Assembly (NCBI RefSeq): GCF_009811315.1
Contig: NZ_BLID01000003.1
Coordinates: 1-64,000, forward strand
Direction: 5' to 3'
Source of the DNA: Vibrio atypicus
GTDB taxonomy: Bacteria; Pseudomonadota; Gammaproteobacteria; Enterobacterales; Vibrionaceae
Length of the DNA: 64,000 nucleotides
Made by a program: the position numbers and the translations under genes. Below, in pieces: positions 1 through 6,511 of this stretch (positions within the stretch are counted from its first letter, which is position 1; the number at the start of each line of letters is the position of its first letter). Under the pieces are notes generated by a model. It was not told the DNA's origin and did not search any database. It saw only the letters and a program-made list of their open reading frames with translations.

Positions 1-127
1 TATCTTTCTTTCTCAGTGAGGTGTGTATATTTCATAGCTTTACTTCTTGGCGGGAGCAAAATCATGATTATCGCATCTCACTGTTTTATTTTTCAGTGGT
101 GTCGCACTTCGTACTTGAATCCAAGAA
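1..127 (+). other. 3' end of an integron cassette (partial)
   Basis: This is the stretch between the window edge and the first attC site. It has no gene I can support: the open frame that crosses it runs straight through the attC and is not gene-like. It is most simply the tail of a cassette whose gene, if any, lies left of the window. Confidence 0.4.
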
Positions 128-275
128 GCATAACAATCTGTTTAAGAGTGATTCGCAACGCGTGGCATTTTCACTATGCGTTGGTTTTAGTGTTTAAGGT
201 GGTATGCGGCGGCATCGGTATTGCGTTGCTCACCCCTTAACAGGGCGTTGTTCACCCCTTAATTGGGAGTTATGT
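128..275 (+). repeat. attC site 1, composite with a doubled 3' end
   Basis: This is a Vibrio superintegron-type attC (VCR/VPR class). It opens with an inverse core at 128-134 (gcataac) and shares the body 'gattcgcaacgcgtggcatt' with the site at 1227. The expected 3' end (ctcaccccttaacagggcg) finishes near 250. A second, slightly different copy of the same end (ttcaccccttaattgggag) follows, leading to the core GTTATGT at 269-275. The extra end resembles the 3' end of attC 2. The site is oriented so that cassette genes read on the plus strand. Confidence 0.85.
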
Positions 276-337
276 GCTTTCTCGAAAAATCGACAAATTA
301 TTGTAGAATCAGTGTTTTGAGGAAATTGAATTTCAGT

Positions 338-751
338 ATGTCTAAGCCAGTTCAGCAGCAAATCGGTAATGTAGCTCTAGTCGTTGAAAACTACGATGAC
401 GCTATTGAGTTCTATACTCAGAAGCTTCAATTTACATTGGTCGAAGATACCGATTTAGGTGGTGGTAAGCGCTGGGTGCAGGTATCACCTCCAAATTCTA
501 ATGGTACAAATTTACTTCTAGCTCAAGCGAGCACTGAGGCTCAATCTCATGCTGTAGGTAATCAAACTGGCGGTCGTGTATTCTTGTTTCTACAAACCAA
601 TGACTTTTGGCGCGATTACGAGCTAATGAAATCAAATGGTGTGGTATTTCTGGAAGAGCCGCGAGTCGAAGAGTACGGTACAGTAGTCGTGTTCGAAGAC
701 TTATATGGTACTAAATGGGACTTGTTGCAATTAAACGGTGCAACAGGCTAG
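338..751 (+). CDS. VOC-family (glyoxalase/bleomycin-resistance fold) cassette protein
   Basis: This 137-residue protein has the vicinal-oxygen-chelate fold pattern: 'QIGNVALVVENYDDAIEFY' at the N-terminus (beta strand, then the helix that follows each metal-side strand) and the C-terminal 'VVVFEDLYGTKWDLLQ' ending. VOC proteins include glyoxalase-like isomerases, dioxygenases and antibiotic-binding proteins; the substrate cannot be read from the sequence. I start at ATG 338, because the longer TTG-started frame begins inside attC 1, and GAGG at 319-322 can serve as a ribosome site. It sits alone between attC 1 and attC 2, with its stop just before the next attC, the normal layout of a single-gene integron cassette. 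Confidence 0.85.
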   Translation: MSKPVQQQIGNVALVVENYDDAIEFYTQKLQFTLVEDTDLGGGKRWVQVSPPNSNGTNLLLAQASTEAQSHAVGNQTGGRVFLFLQTNDFWRDYELMKSNGVVFLEEPRVEEYGTVVVFEDLYGTKWDLLQLNGATG

Positions 752-756
752 CACGC

Positions 757-885
757 ACATAACAAGCAATTTAAGAGGGATTCTCAACGCTTGGCACTTT
801 AGCTTCTACTTCAATTTTAGTGTCTATGGCACAATGCTTTAGGTGTGGGTGGCAGCGTTGTTTACCCCTTAATTGGGCGTTAACT
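757..885 (+). repeat. attC site 2
   Basis: Inverse core acataac at 757-763, then 'aagcaatttaagaggg' and 'caacgcttggca', ending in 'accccttaattgggcg' with the core GTTAACT at 879-885. Its centre differs from sites 1 and 3, so it is a divergent member of the same repeat family. It closes the VOC cassette. Confidence 0.85.
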
Positions 886-1226
886 GGCGCAGAAAATACG
901 AAAGCACAATGATACAGTTTCTAGGTTCAGAGATTTAGCGTGTTCGGTCGGTTTCCTTATCTGAGCTAATGCGACTAATTTCAGTTTGATACTTAAGTTT
1001 ACTGATGTGAAAGGTGGCACAAAGCCTTCTAATAATATAAGGCATTCGCGATTAGTTCGGCGCACTTACATCGCCGAAGCATGGTGTTGTGAGACGCATT
1101 TCAAACTAAAGATAAATGGTAATTTTTTGGTTAAATACATATTTGAGTTAGCTTTGCTAATCATTAATTAGCAAAACGAGCTTTGGCGAAAGTGGCTGAA
1201 AGATCTGCGAAAACTGAAAGGCGCTC
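886..1226. other. Integron cassette without a convincing gene
   Basis: 341 bp between attC 2 and attC 3. The open frames on both strands are about 60 codons, overlap each other or run into an attC, and lack good ribosome sites, so I annotate none. A palindromic segment near 1154-1175 (gctttgctaatcattaattagcaaa) could form a hairpin. The unit may be a non-coding cassette, carry a regulatory RNA or hold a decayed gene. Confidence 0.5.
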
Positions 1227-1352
1227 AGTTAACAAACTGTTCAAGAGGGATTCGCAACGCGTGGCATTTTTACTATGCGTTAGTTTTAGTGTTTAGGGTT
1301 GTATACGGCGGCTTCAGTATTGCGTTGCTCACCCCTTAACAGAGCGTTATGC
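1227..1352 (+). repeat. attC site 3
   Basis: Inverse core agttaac (1227-1233), then 'aaactgttcaagaggg' and 'attcgcaacgcgtggcattt', ending 'ctcaccccttaacagagcg' with the core GTTATGC at 1346-1352. By eye it is close to 90 percent identical to the body of attC 1. It is the last unambiguous attC in the window. Confidence 0.9.
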
Positions 1353-1383
1353 TTTTTTTAGTTCGTTTATTTGAGATGAAGAT

Positions 1384-1981
1384 ATGGAAGATACTGATAA
1401 AAAGCTGTTGCTGGACACGCTCTCATACATTGGTACTTTAAGCGAAGCTGATATGGATGCAGCTCTCCCATTTTTTAGTTTTAGGTGTTGCTGTTCGAAG
1501 GAGTATATCTTTGCTAGTGGCGATTTTCCTCTAGATGTTCATTTTGTTCTTCGTGGTGTTGGCAGGTATTTTTATATTGATAAAAATGGTAACGAGCGTA
1601 ATAAATCGCTGGTAAGACAAGGCGGGGCTTTTGCGAGTATTAGTTCAATTGTTGAGGGTAGTCCTTGCCCGTTTTTTGCTCAGGCGCTTACAAAATGCAC
1701 TATCGCTTCGATAAGCTACTCGAATTTGCTGAAACTTTCAAAATCCAATAGTAATTGGGGAGATTTAGTGCGCAAGATGTTTGAGCGCTTAGTTTTAAAG
1801 AAAGAAAAGAGAGAGGCTGGCTTTCTTATGTTGTCTGCGAAGGAGCGCTACTTGGAATTTTTAGATGAATTTGGTGATGACAGTAAGACATACCTCTTCG
1901 CCATGTCGCTATGTATTTAGGTTTTACGGATGTTACGTTGTCTCGTTGTCTCGTATTCGTCGCGAGATGGACTTAACATAG
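1384..1981 (+). pseudogene. Crp/Fnr-type cyclic-nucleotide-binding-domain regulator, frameshifted
   Basis: The intact frame (1384-1920, 178 codons) encodes a cNMP-binding-like beta-roll (FVLRGVGRYFYIDKNGNER) and the linker helix (SAKERYLEFLDEFGDD). It then ends prematurely. The expected C-terminal helix-turn-helix lies in other frames just downstream: 'IPLRHVAMYLGFTDVTLSR' in one, and 'IRREMDL' plus a stop at 1979-1981 in another. Two lesions explain this: one base missing near 1887-1892 (aagacatacc) and an 8-bp tandem duplication (cgttgtct twice, 1936-1951). Together they do not restore the frame, so the DNA-binding domain is lost. It directly follows attC 3, so it may be the first gene of the flank or a cassette gene whose own attC is gone. 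Confidence 0.85.
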
Positions 1982-2040
1982 GTTAAGGTACTGATAATAG
2001 ATTCTTATATACTCAAGCTTTACTATAGCGGAGTGTCGAG

Positions 2041-2487
2041 ATGAAAAAACTATTACCACCATTTTTGTTCTTAATTTTTATCATTGTTATGGCTTTTATT
2101 TGTTGGGGTGTAGATCTTCCCAAGTCATTTGACTTTCCATACAACCTAACTGGCATTCCTATTATTTGTATTGGTCTGGTACTTTCAATTTTAGGTAAGC
2201 AATTATTCAAGAAATTCGACACTAATATTAAGACGTTCGATGAACCAACGGTGTTGGTTACGAGTGGGATTTATCAATATACTAGAAACCCTATGTATCT
2301 TGGATTCACTATAGCAATGCTCGGTTTCTCTATACTAATGGGTGGCTCTCTTTTATCTTTTTTATTAACAGCTATCTTCTTTTTAATAACTGATAGGTGG
2401 TATATATCTTATGAGGAGAAAATGATGTACACAAAATTTGGTATAGAATATGAAGAATACTGTAGAAAAGTACGCCGGTGGATTTAA
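2041..2487 (+). CDS. Isoprenylcysteine carboxyl methyltransferase-like membrane methyltransferase
   Basis: 148 residues with membrane segments near 5-25, 38-55 and 85-118. The C-terminal signature of the ICMT/PEMT-like family is clear: 'GIYQYTRNPMYLGF' (the RNPxY motif around residue 90) and the late acidic pair 'EEKMM...FG.EYEEY', both part of the SAM-binding side. Bacterial members methylate small or lipid-like acceptors, usually unknown, at the inner membrane. GGAG at 2031-2034 sits upstream of ATG 2041. The gene is AT-rich like the cassette genes to its left, and short methyltransferases of this family are common cassette cargo, but no clear attC follows it. Confidence 0.8.
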   Translation: MKKLLPPFLFLIFIIVMAFICWGVDLPKSFDFPYNLTGIPIICIGLVLSILGKQLFKKFDTNIKTFDEPTVLVTSGIYQYTRNPMYLGFTIAMLGFSILMGGSLLSFLLTAIFFLITDRWYISYEEKMMYTKFGIEYEEYCRKVRRWI

Positions 2488-2719
2488 GGATATAAACACC
2501 GTAACTCACTGATATTCTCTATTCTGAAATTGTTGCAATCTCTCTACTACGAATTAGATTTCACACTCAAAAATTTCAGATGCCCCTTGAGTAGTTGCTT
2601 GCTTATAGTAGTCTGAAAATGTAATTTTGATCCGAGCTAGTTATTGCATGCCAAGCAGTGTTACTGAGTAAGGGTAAAATTATGGTGTGTGACTATAAAT
2701 AGTTTATTAAGGATAAAAT

Positions 2720-3091
2720 ATGAAGAAAGTGATGGCGGGATACTTTTCCGTAATAATTATTGCAGGTTGTAAGTTTGAATATACCACTCATGATGAAAGT
2801 TCATTGTCTTATACAAGCACGACCGAGACTCATGGTGGGATTGATAGTGATTGTATTGAAAGAACATTGTTTAATGATCCCCAGTTTGAATCGGCTACTT
2901 TTAGCGATGATGCGGTGATAGTTAAATCTAATGGTTTTGATGTAAATATAACCTTTGAGAAGAATAAACTGGTTATCTTCGCAAATCACAACCGCATCAG
3001 CGAGGCGGATGATATTGATATGAGTGATTTAAGTAGTGTATCTGAAAACATAAAAGAATCACTTTTACACACATGCCCTCTCAGTACCTAA
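2720..3091 (+). CDS. Small predicted lipoprotein, unknown function
   Basis: 123 residues. The N-terminus is a lipoprotein signal: KK, a hydrophobic run, then the lipobox 'IIAGC' with C17 as the lipidated residue. The mature part is acidic and soluble-looking, with two more cysteines (near C41 and the C-terminal TCPLS) that could form a disulfide. No family was recognised. 'aaggataaa' is a good ribosome site. The stop codon lies in ACCTAAC, a perfect match to the inverse core with which attC sites begin, so the gene may be a cassette gene followed by a decayed attC. Confidence 0.6.
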   Translation: MKKVMAGYFSVIIIAGCKFEYTTHDESSLSYTSTTETHGGIDSDCIERTLFNDPQFESATFSDDAVIVKSNGFDVNITFEKNKLVIFANHNRISEADDIDMSDLSSVSENIKESLLHTCPLST

Positions 3092-3820
3092 CAAGGCGTT
3101 TAGAATGGATTTTCGCATCTAAGGATTTTTGGTTTTTATTGAATTGAGTTCTAATACACAGTGTTTTGAGTTAGCTGGCTACCCCCGTAGTTTAACCAGC
3201 TAAGCTTCAATAAATGGTCTATTTTTGTAACATCCTCACGGATTCTAGGTTTGATTTTACGTCGAAGCGGGCGCTGACTTTAACATTATCCCGAAAAAAA
3301 TTACGTGGTCGAAATCAGTCATTGAGATCTTAAATCCGTTTTTAACAAATAGTGTGGTTACTGGGGCACGCTTATTACTTTCTGCCGCTGATTTAAACAA
3401 ATTATCCATGGTAATTTACCTTTGTTTTTAAAAGTTTTAACTAACATAGCCTTCATGTCAAAGAATATCAATTGTCTGCTTTATAAGCGTACATAATGGA
3501 GTGGGTTCAAGTCATTTAAAGATTTATATGGCAAATAACAAATCAAGGTTTCTTCAAAGAGCAGAATAGAATTGAACTTAATATTTGAACTAGTTCTTGT
3601 TTTGTTAGTTCGAGTAAAAATCATAGTTAGTCTGAATGAAATTAATGGTTACAAATCGACTTAATACCAAGCTTGGAGTCGAGTTTTTATAGCGGTTACA
3701 TTACCGCCCCAGAAATAATCGAATGGGCTAGGTGGTGACTACTACTCTCGTAGCGTTGTTTTGTCATAAGAGAAGGTGAAATAATACCTTTCGGATACAC
3801 TAGTCGTTAAGGGAAGAACT
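3092..3820. other. Gene-poor AT-rich interval
   Basis: Apart from a possible 50-codon minus-strand ORF at 3257-3409, I see no gene on either strand. The left end begins with an attC-like inverse core (overlapping the upstream stop codon) and a possible GTTAGCT core near 3172, but the two halves do not pair well, so an attC is not claimed. The last 30 bases hold the ribosome site of the tautomerase gene. Confidence 0.5.
3257..3409 (-). CDS. Possible 50-residue protein
   Basis: A minus-strand ORF starts at ATG 3409 with AAAGG eight bases upstream and ends at TAA 3257. The product begins MDNLFKSAAESNKRAPV and contains a hydrophobic stretch (VIFFGIML). Codon choice is gene-like and the ribosome site is good, but I recognise no family. 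It could be a genuine small protein or the N-terminal stub of a truncated gene in this cassette-derived region. Confidence 0.4.
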   Translation of the reverse strand: MDNLFKSAAESNKRAPVTTLFVKNGFKISMTDFDHVIFFGIMLKSAPAST

Positions 3821-4027
3821 ATGCCATTTATTGCTTTTGAATCGGGTCAATTGACGGATGAAGTAAAAGTACAACTGATTGAAAAGTTGACAGAAGTTTC
3901 AGTTGAAATTACTGGAATACCGAAAGAACTATTTTTAGTTTCTATACGCGAACAACCGGATGCCAATATTGCGGTTGCAGGTAAAAGCGTGGAGCAGATT
4001 AAGAAAGAGATAGCGCAAAAACAATGA
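3821..4027 (+). CDS. 4-oxalocrotonate tautomerase-like protein
   Basis: 68 residues, the normal length for the family. After removal of Met the protein begins with Pro1 (PFIAFESGQLTDE), the catalytic general base of 4-OT enzymes, which convert 2-hydroxymuconate and related enols to keto forms as a hexamer of small subunits. The family pattern 'L.EKLTEV...ITGIPKELFLV' is present. The Arg expected near residue 40 is represented in 'SIREQP'. No aromatic degradation genes are nearby, so the physiological substrate is open. AGGGAAG precedes the ATG. Confidence 0.8.
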   Translation: MPFIAFESGQLTDEVKVQLIEKLTEVSVEITGIPKELFLVSIREQPDANIAVAGKSVEQIKKEIAQKQ

Positions 4028-4104
4028 GAGGTAGATAAAGTACCTGTTATTAAACACTGGTGTGCGAAGTTTCTCGATTGAAAAACGCGCTATTGAGTCA
4101 CTGT

Positions 4105-4144
4105 GGACTCTTGATAATCTCTTGAAGGTGATGATCGAGAGTCC
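4105..4144. repeat. Inverted repeat between convergent genes
   Basis: Arms GGACTCTTGAT (4105-4115) and ATCGAGAGTCC (4134-4144) pair at 10 of 11 positions around an 18-base loop. It lies between the plus-strand tautomerase gene and the end of the minus-strand hypothetical gene. No T-run follows on either strand, so it is not a standard intrinsic terminator. Confidence 0.5.
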
Positions 4145-4191
4145 GGTGCTGTAAGTTTTGCTTAGATTGAGCAAAGCATGCGCGCGGATTA

Positions 4192-4635
4192 CTACTTCTG
4201 ACCAATCTGCGAGTACTGACGGAGAAGGTCTGTCAGTGTCGTTACCCATTCAAGTGCACTTTTTGGGCTTTGCTTTAGAATGACTTCAACGTGGTTACAG
4301 TGTACTTCTAATGGAATAGCTGATTCTAGTTGGAACGAAGAAGCATAAAAATGCCAGAGAAGTAAACGTTGCATACGTACAATGTTTTGCTCCTTATTCT
4401 CCGATTCATCAAATAAAGCAGGGATTTCACTTAGAGCAATAGCACTCATACGGAGCATCGCGTCAAATCGAGCTTCGAGAAGCTTGTCTTCGCTCTCTGT
4501 TTCATATTGATCAAAAGTAAACAGCTCCGTCATTGATTCATCAGGTACAAGTCGTTGAATCATTCTCATACTTAATTCTTCAAGTTCTTCACGAGGAGAT
4601 TGAGAAAGGGAAGTATACGTATAGTCGCGTTGCAT
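4192..4635 (-). CDS. Hypothetical protein
   Basis: 147 residues, mostly helical and acidic, with no signal peptide, membrane segment or metal motif that I can see. I do not recognise the family. The frame is clean and starts at ATG 4635. It is transcribed away from nupC. A minus-strand intrinsic terminator sits only about 70 bp upstream of it, so its promoter must lie in 4636-4704 or transcription must read through that terminator. Confidence 0.6.
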   Translation of the reverse strand: MQRDYTYTSLSQSPREELEELSMRMIQRLVPDESMTELFTFDQYETESEDKLLEARFDAMLRMSAIALSEIPALFDESENKEQNIVRMQRLLLWHFYASSFQLESAIPLEVHCNHVEVILKQSPKSALEWVTTLTDLLRQYSQIGQK

Positions 4636-4703
4636 TGGTTATTCTCGGGCATTGATTAGATAGGTATTGTATACCCAAGGCTTTTGCTGCGCGAGATGCA
4701 AAC

Positions 4704-4731
4704 GAAAAAAAGCCCTGTATATGCACAGGGC
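4704..4731 (-). terminator. Orphan minus-strand intrinsic terminator
   Basis: Stem GCCCTGT (4712-4718) / ACAGGGC (4725-4731) with a 6-base loop. Read on the minus strand it is followed by a run of seven T (the A-run at 4705-4711). On the plus strand no T-run follows. It ends the candidate small RNA described above. Confidence 0.8.
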
Positions 4732-4804
4732 AAAGATTGTTGTGTTTTTCAAGCCAATGACGTTGTTAGAAGACGTATCTGTTCAGTAGTACGTTAATTA
4801 ACAC
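4704..4804 (-). ncRNA. Candidate small RNA with a Qrr-complementary segment (possible Qrr sponge)
   Basis: A minus-strand intrinsic terminator (4704-4731) has no gene upstream of it on that strand. Just before the hairpin, the minus-strand RNA would contain CUAACAACGUCA (4769-4758) followed directly by UUGGCU (4757-4752). This is the reverse complement of the conserved Qrr core AGCCAA(C)UGACGUUGUUAG apart from one bulged C. Qrr RNAs use this core to pair with luxR/hapR-type mRNAs. A weak promoter (TTGGTG, 17-bp spacer, TAATTT at 4816-4811) would give an RNA of about 100 nt ending at the terminator. A Qrr sponge named QrrX is known in V. cholerae; whether this is its counterpart cannot be decided here. 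The 5' end is a guess. Confidence 0.45.
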
Positions 4805-4849
4805 TCTTTAAAATTAGAAGTCGATTCAGAAATCACCAACTTTTATTTT

Positions 4850-4866
4850 GTAATGATAACGATTAC
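4850..4866. promoter_or_regulatory. Palindromic operator-like site (Fur- or LysR-type)
   Basis: GTAATGATAACGATTAC has perfect 5-bp arms (GTAAT/ATTAC). It resembles part of a Fur box (AATGATAA...) and also fits a LysR-type T-N11-A dyad. It lies between the candidate small-RNA gene and nupC and could serve either. The regulator is unknown. Confidence 0.35.
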
Positions 4867-4977
4867 ATACCTCTTACTGTGATCTTGCTCCATGAAAATC
4901 TTGTAAACAGATACAGAAATTTGTCGAGGTTCAACTCAAATCCGCTGATTTTAGAGTGAACTGCTTACAGAGTGAAC

Positions 4978-5032
4978 GCTTGAACGTTTGCGTAAAAATA
5001 TGTGATGAATATCTCTTTTTCCTCGTTATACT
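4978..5032 (+). promoter_or_regulatory. nupC promoter region with PurR/CytR-like half site
   Basis: The 16-mer at 4978-4993 (gcttgaacgtttgcgt) matches the PurR consensus ACGCAAACGTTTGCGT at 12 of 16 positions, with the right half perfect. A TATACT -10 box lies at 5027-5032, and a TGTGA CRP half site at 5001-5005. Just upstream, AGAGTGAAC occurs twice, 16 bp apart (4953 and 4969). Control of a nucleoside transporter by a purine- or nucleoside-sensing LacI-family repressor plus CRP would fit. Confidence 0.4.
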
Positions 5033-5143
5033 TTCCGCCCGGTTGAGAGCAATGCTCTACCAATACAAGCCGTCACAGGGAATAGTGAATGACCCCACGG
5101 ACCGGACCAGCTATTTATTCAATGCTTGTAGAGGTAATCTTTA

Positions 5144-6352
5144 ATGAATGTTTTATTTGGCTTAATCGGTGTCGCGGTATTGCTGTTGTGTGCGGTTCTA
5201 CTGTCAGAAAGTCGTAAGTCGATCAATTGGAAAACGGTATCGCGCGCGTTAATGCTTCAAGTTGGTTTTGCTGCGTTGGTCCTCTATTTTCCTTGGGGTC
5301 AAGCTGCGCTAACGAGTTTAAGTAGCGGTGTTTCTAGCTTACTAGGTTTTGCCGATGAAGGTATTGCTTTCCTATTTGGCGATCTCGCAAATACTGGTTT
5401 TATCTTCGCAGTTCGTGTCCTTCCTATTATCATTTTCTTCAGTGCATTAATCTCAGCGCTTTATTACCTCGGTATTATGCAGAAAGTCATCGAATTTCTT
5501 GGTGGTGGCATTCAGAAATTCCTAGGTACAAGTAAAGCGGAATCACTAGTCGCCACAGGTAATATTTTCCTTTCACAAGGCGAGTCGCCACTTCTTGTTC
5601 GTCCATTTCTTTCTCGTATGACTCGTTCTGAACTGTTTGCTGTGATGGCTGGTGGTATGGCTTCTGTTGCCGGTAGTGTACTAGGTGGCTATGCAGGTCT
5701 AGGTGTAGAGTTAAAGTACCTGATCGCTGCTAGTTTTATGGCAGCTCCAGGCAGTTTGATGATGGCGAAAATCATCGTACCTGAACGTGAGACACCGATT
5801 GATCAATCAAACATTGAAATGGACCAAGCTCAAGAAAGCAATGTGATCGACGCGCTTGCAAGTGGTGCAATGAACGGAATGAAGGTCGCGGTTGCTGTAG
5901 GTACCATGTTGATTGCATTTGTGAGCGTGATTGCGATGGTAAACACGGGTCTTGAAAGCTTGGGTGAACTGGTCGGTTTTACCGGTATTACTCTTCAAGC
6001 GCTGTTTGGCTACTTATTCTCACCATTGGCTTGGGTTATCGGTGTACCATCAAACGAAGTTTTGGCTGCAGGCTCTTACATTGGTCAGAAAATCGTTATG
6101 AACGAGTTTGTTGCTTTCATCGATTTCGTGGAGCATAAAGCGCTGCTTTCTGAGCATACTCAAGTCATCATTACTTTTGCATTGTGTGGTTTCGCTAATA
6201 TTGGTTCTATTGCAATTCAGCTAGGTTCAATCGGTGTTATTGCACCGGAGCGCCGTGCGGAAGTGGCTAACCTTGGTATCAAAGCAGTACTTGCAGGTAC
6301 TTTAGCAAACTTAATGAGTGCTTGTTTAGCAGGTATCTTTATTCTGCTTTAA
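5144..6352 (+). CDS. nupC: NupC-family concentrative nucleoside transporter
   Basis: 402 residues, the usual length for bacterial CNT proteins. It has the family layout: N-terminal helices, a re-entrant region with 'GNIFLSQGESPLLVRPFL' (the QGESPL-type nucleoside/cation site around residue 145), and the late 'GFANIGSIAIQLGSIGVIAPERR' block with the second re-entrant loop. It imports nucleosides with H+ or Na+ across the inner membrane. A strong ribosome site (GAGGTAA) precedes ATG 5144. It is followed by its own terminator and then pepT; the nupC-pepT neighbourhood is also known on V. cholerae chromosome 2. Confidence 0.93.
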   Translation: MNVLFGLIGVAVLLLCAVLLSESRKSINWKTVSRALMLQVGFAALVLYFPWGQAALTSLSSGVSSLLGFADEGIAFLFGDLANTGFIFAVRVLPIIIFFSALISALYYLGIMQKVIEFLGGGIQKFLGTSKAESLVATGNIFLSQGESPLLVRPFLSRMTRSELFAVMAGGMASVAGSVLGGYAGLGVELKYLIAASFMAAPGSLMMAKIIVPERETPIDQSNIEMDQAQESNVIDALASGAMNGMKVAVAVGTMLIAFVSVIAMVNTGLESLGELVGFTGITLQALFGYLFSPLAWVIGVPSNEVLAAGSYIGQKIVMNEFVAFIDFVEHKALLSEHTQVIITFALCGFANIGSIAIQLGSIGVIAPERRAEVANLGIKAVLAGTLANLMSACLAGIFILL

Positions 6353-6374
6353 CCGCCGTTGATGTGTTTATAAA

Positions 6375-6403
6375 GCCTAAATTGGAAACGATTTGGGCTT
6401 TTT
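6375..6403 (+). terminator. Intrinsic terminator after nupC
   Basis: Stem GCCTAAAT / ATTTGGGC (one G-T pair) around an 8-base loop, followed by TTTTT. Confidence 0.8.
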
Positions 6404-6511
6404 CATTATTAGTATCTTTCACAAAACTGATTTATAGCAAAATTCTCTCAATTCATCGGCGTAGGATGGTTGGCTATCGTATTCGTCGACTACAAATAAA
6501 AGAGAATGATA

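Noticed and set aside
16..240. 74-codon plus-strand open frame at the left edge
   Set aside because: It reads through attC 1 from end to end and its product is just translated attC sequence; no credible ribosome site.
263..337. TTG-initiated N-terminal extension of the VOC gene
   Set aside because: The extra 25 codons lie in the attC end; ATG 338 matches the fold's start and has GAGG upstream.
4636..4770. A sixth Qrr RNA on the plus strand
   Set aside because: The plus strand does contain the Qrr-like core, but there is no convincing sigma-54 promoter (only a weak GG-N10-GC near 4637-4650), no terminator downstream on that strand, and the usual 5' hairpin spacing is absent. The T-run fits the minus strand.
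4956..5144. 62-codon open frame just before nupC
   Set aside because: It overlaps the promoter elements and the nupC ribosome site, and has no gene-like composition.
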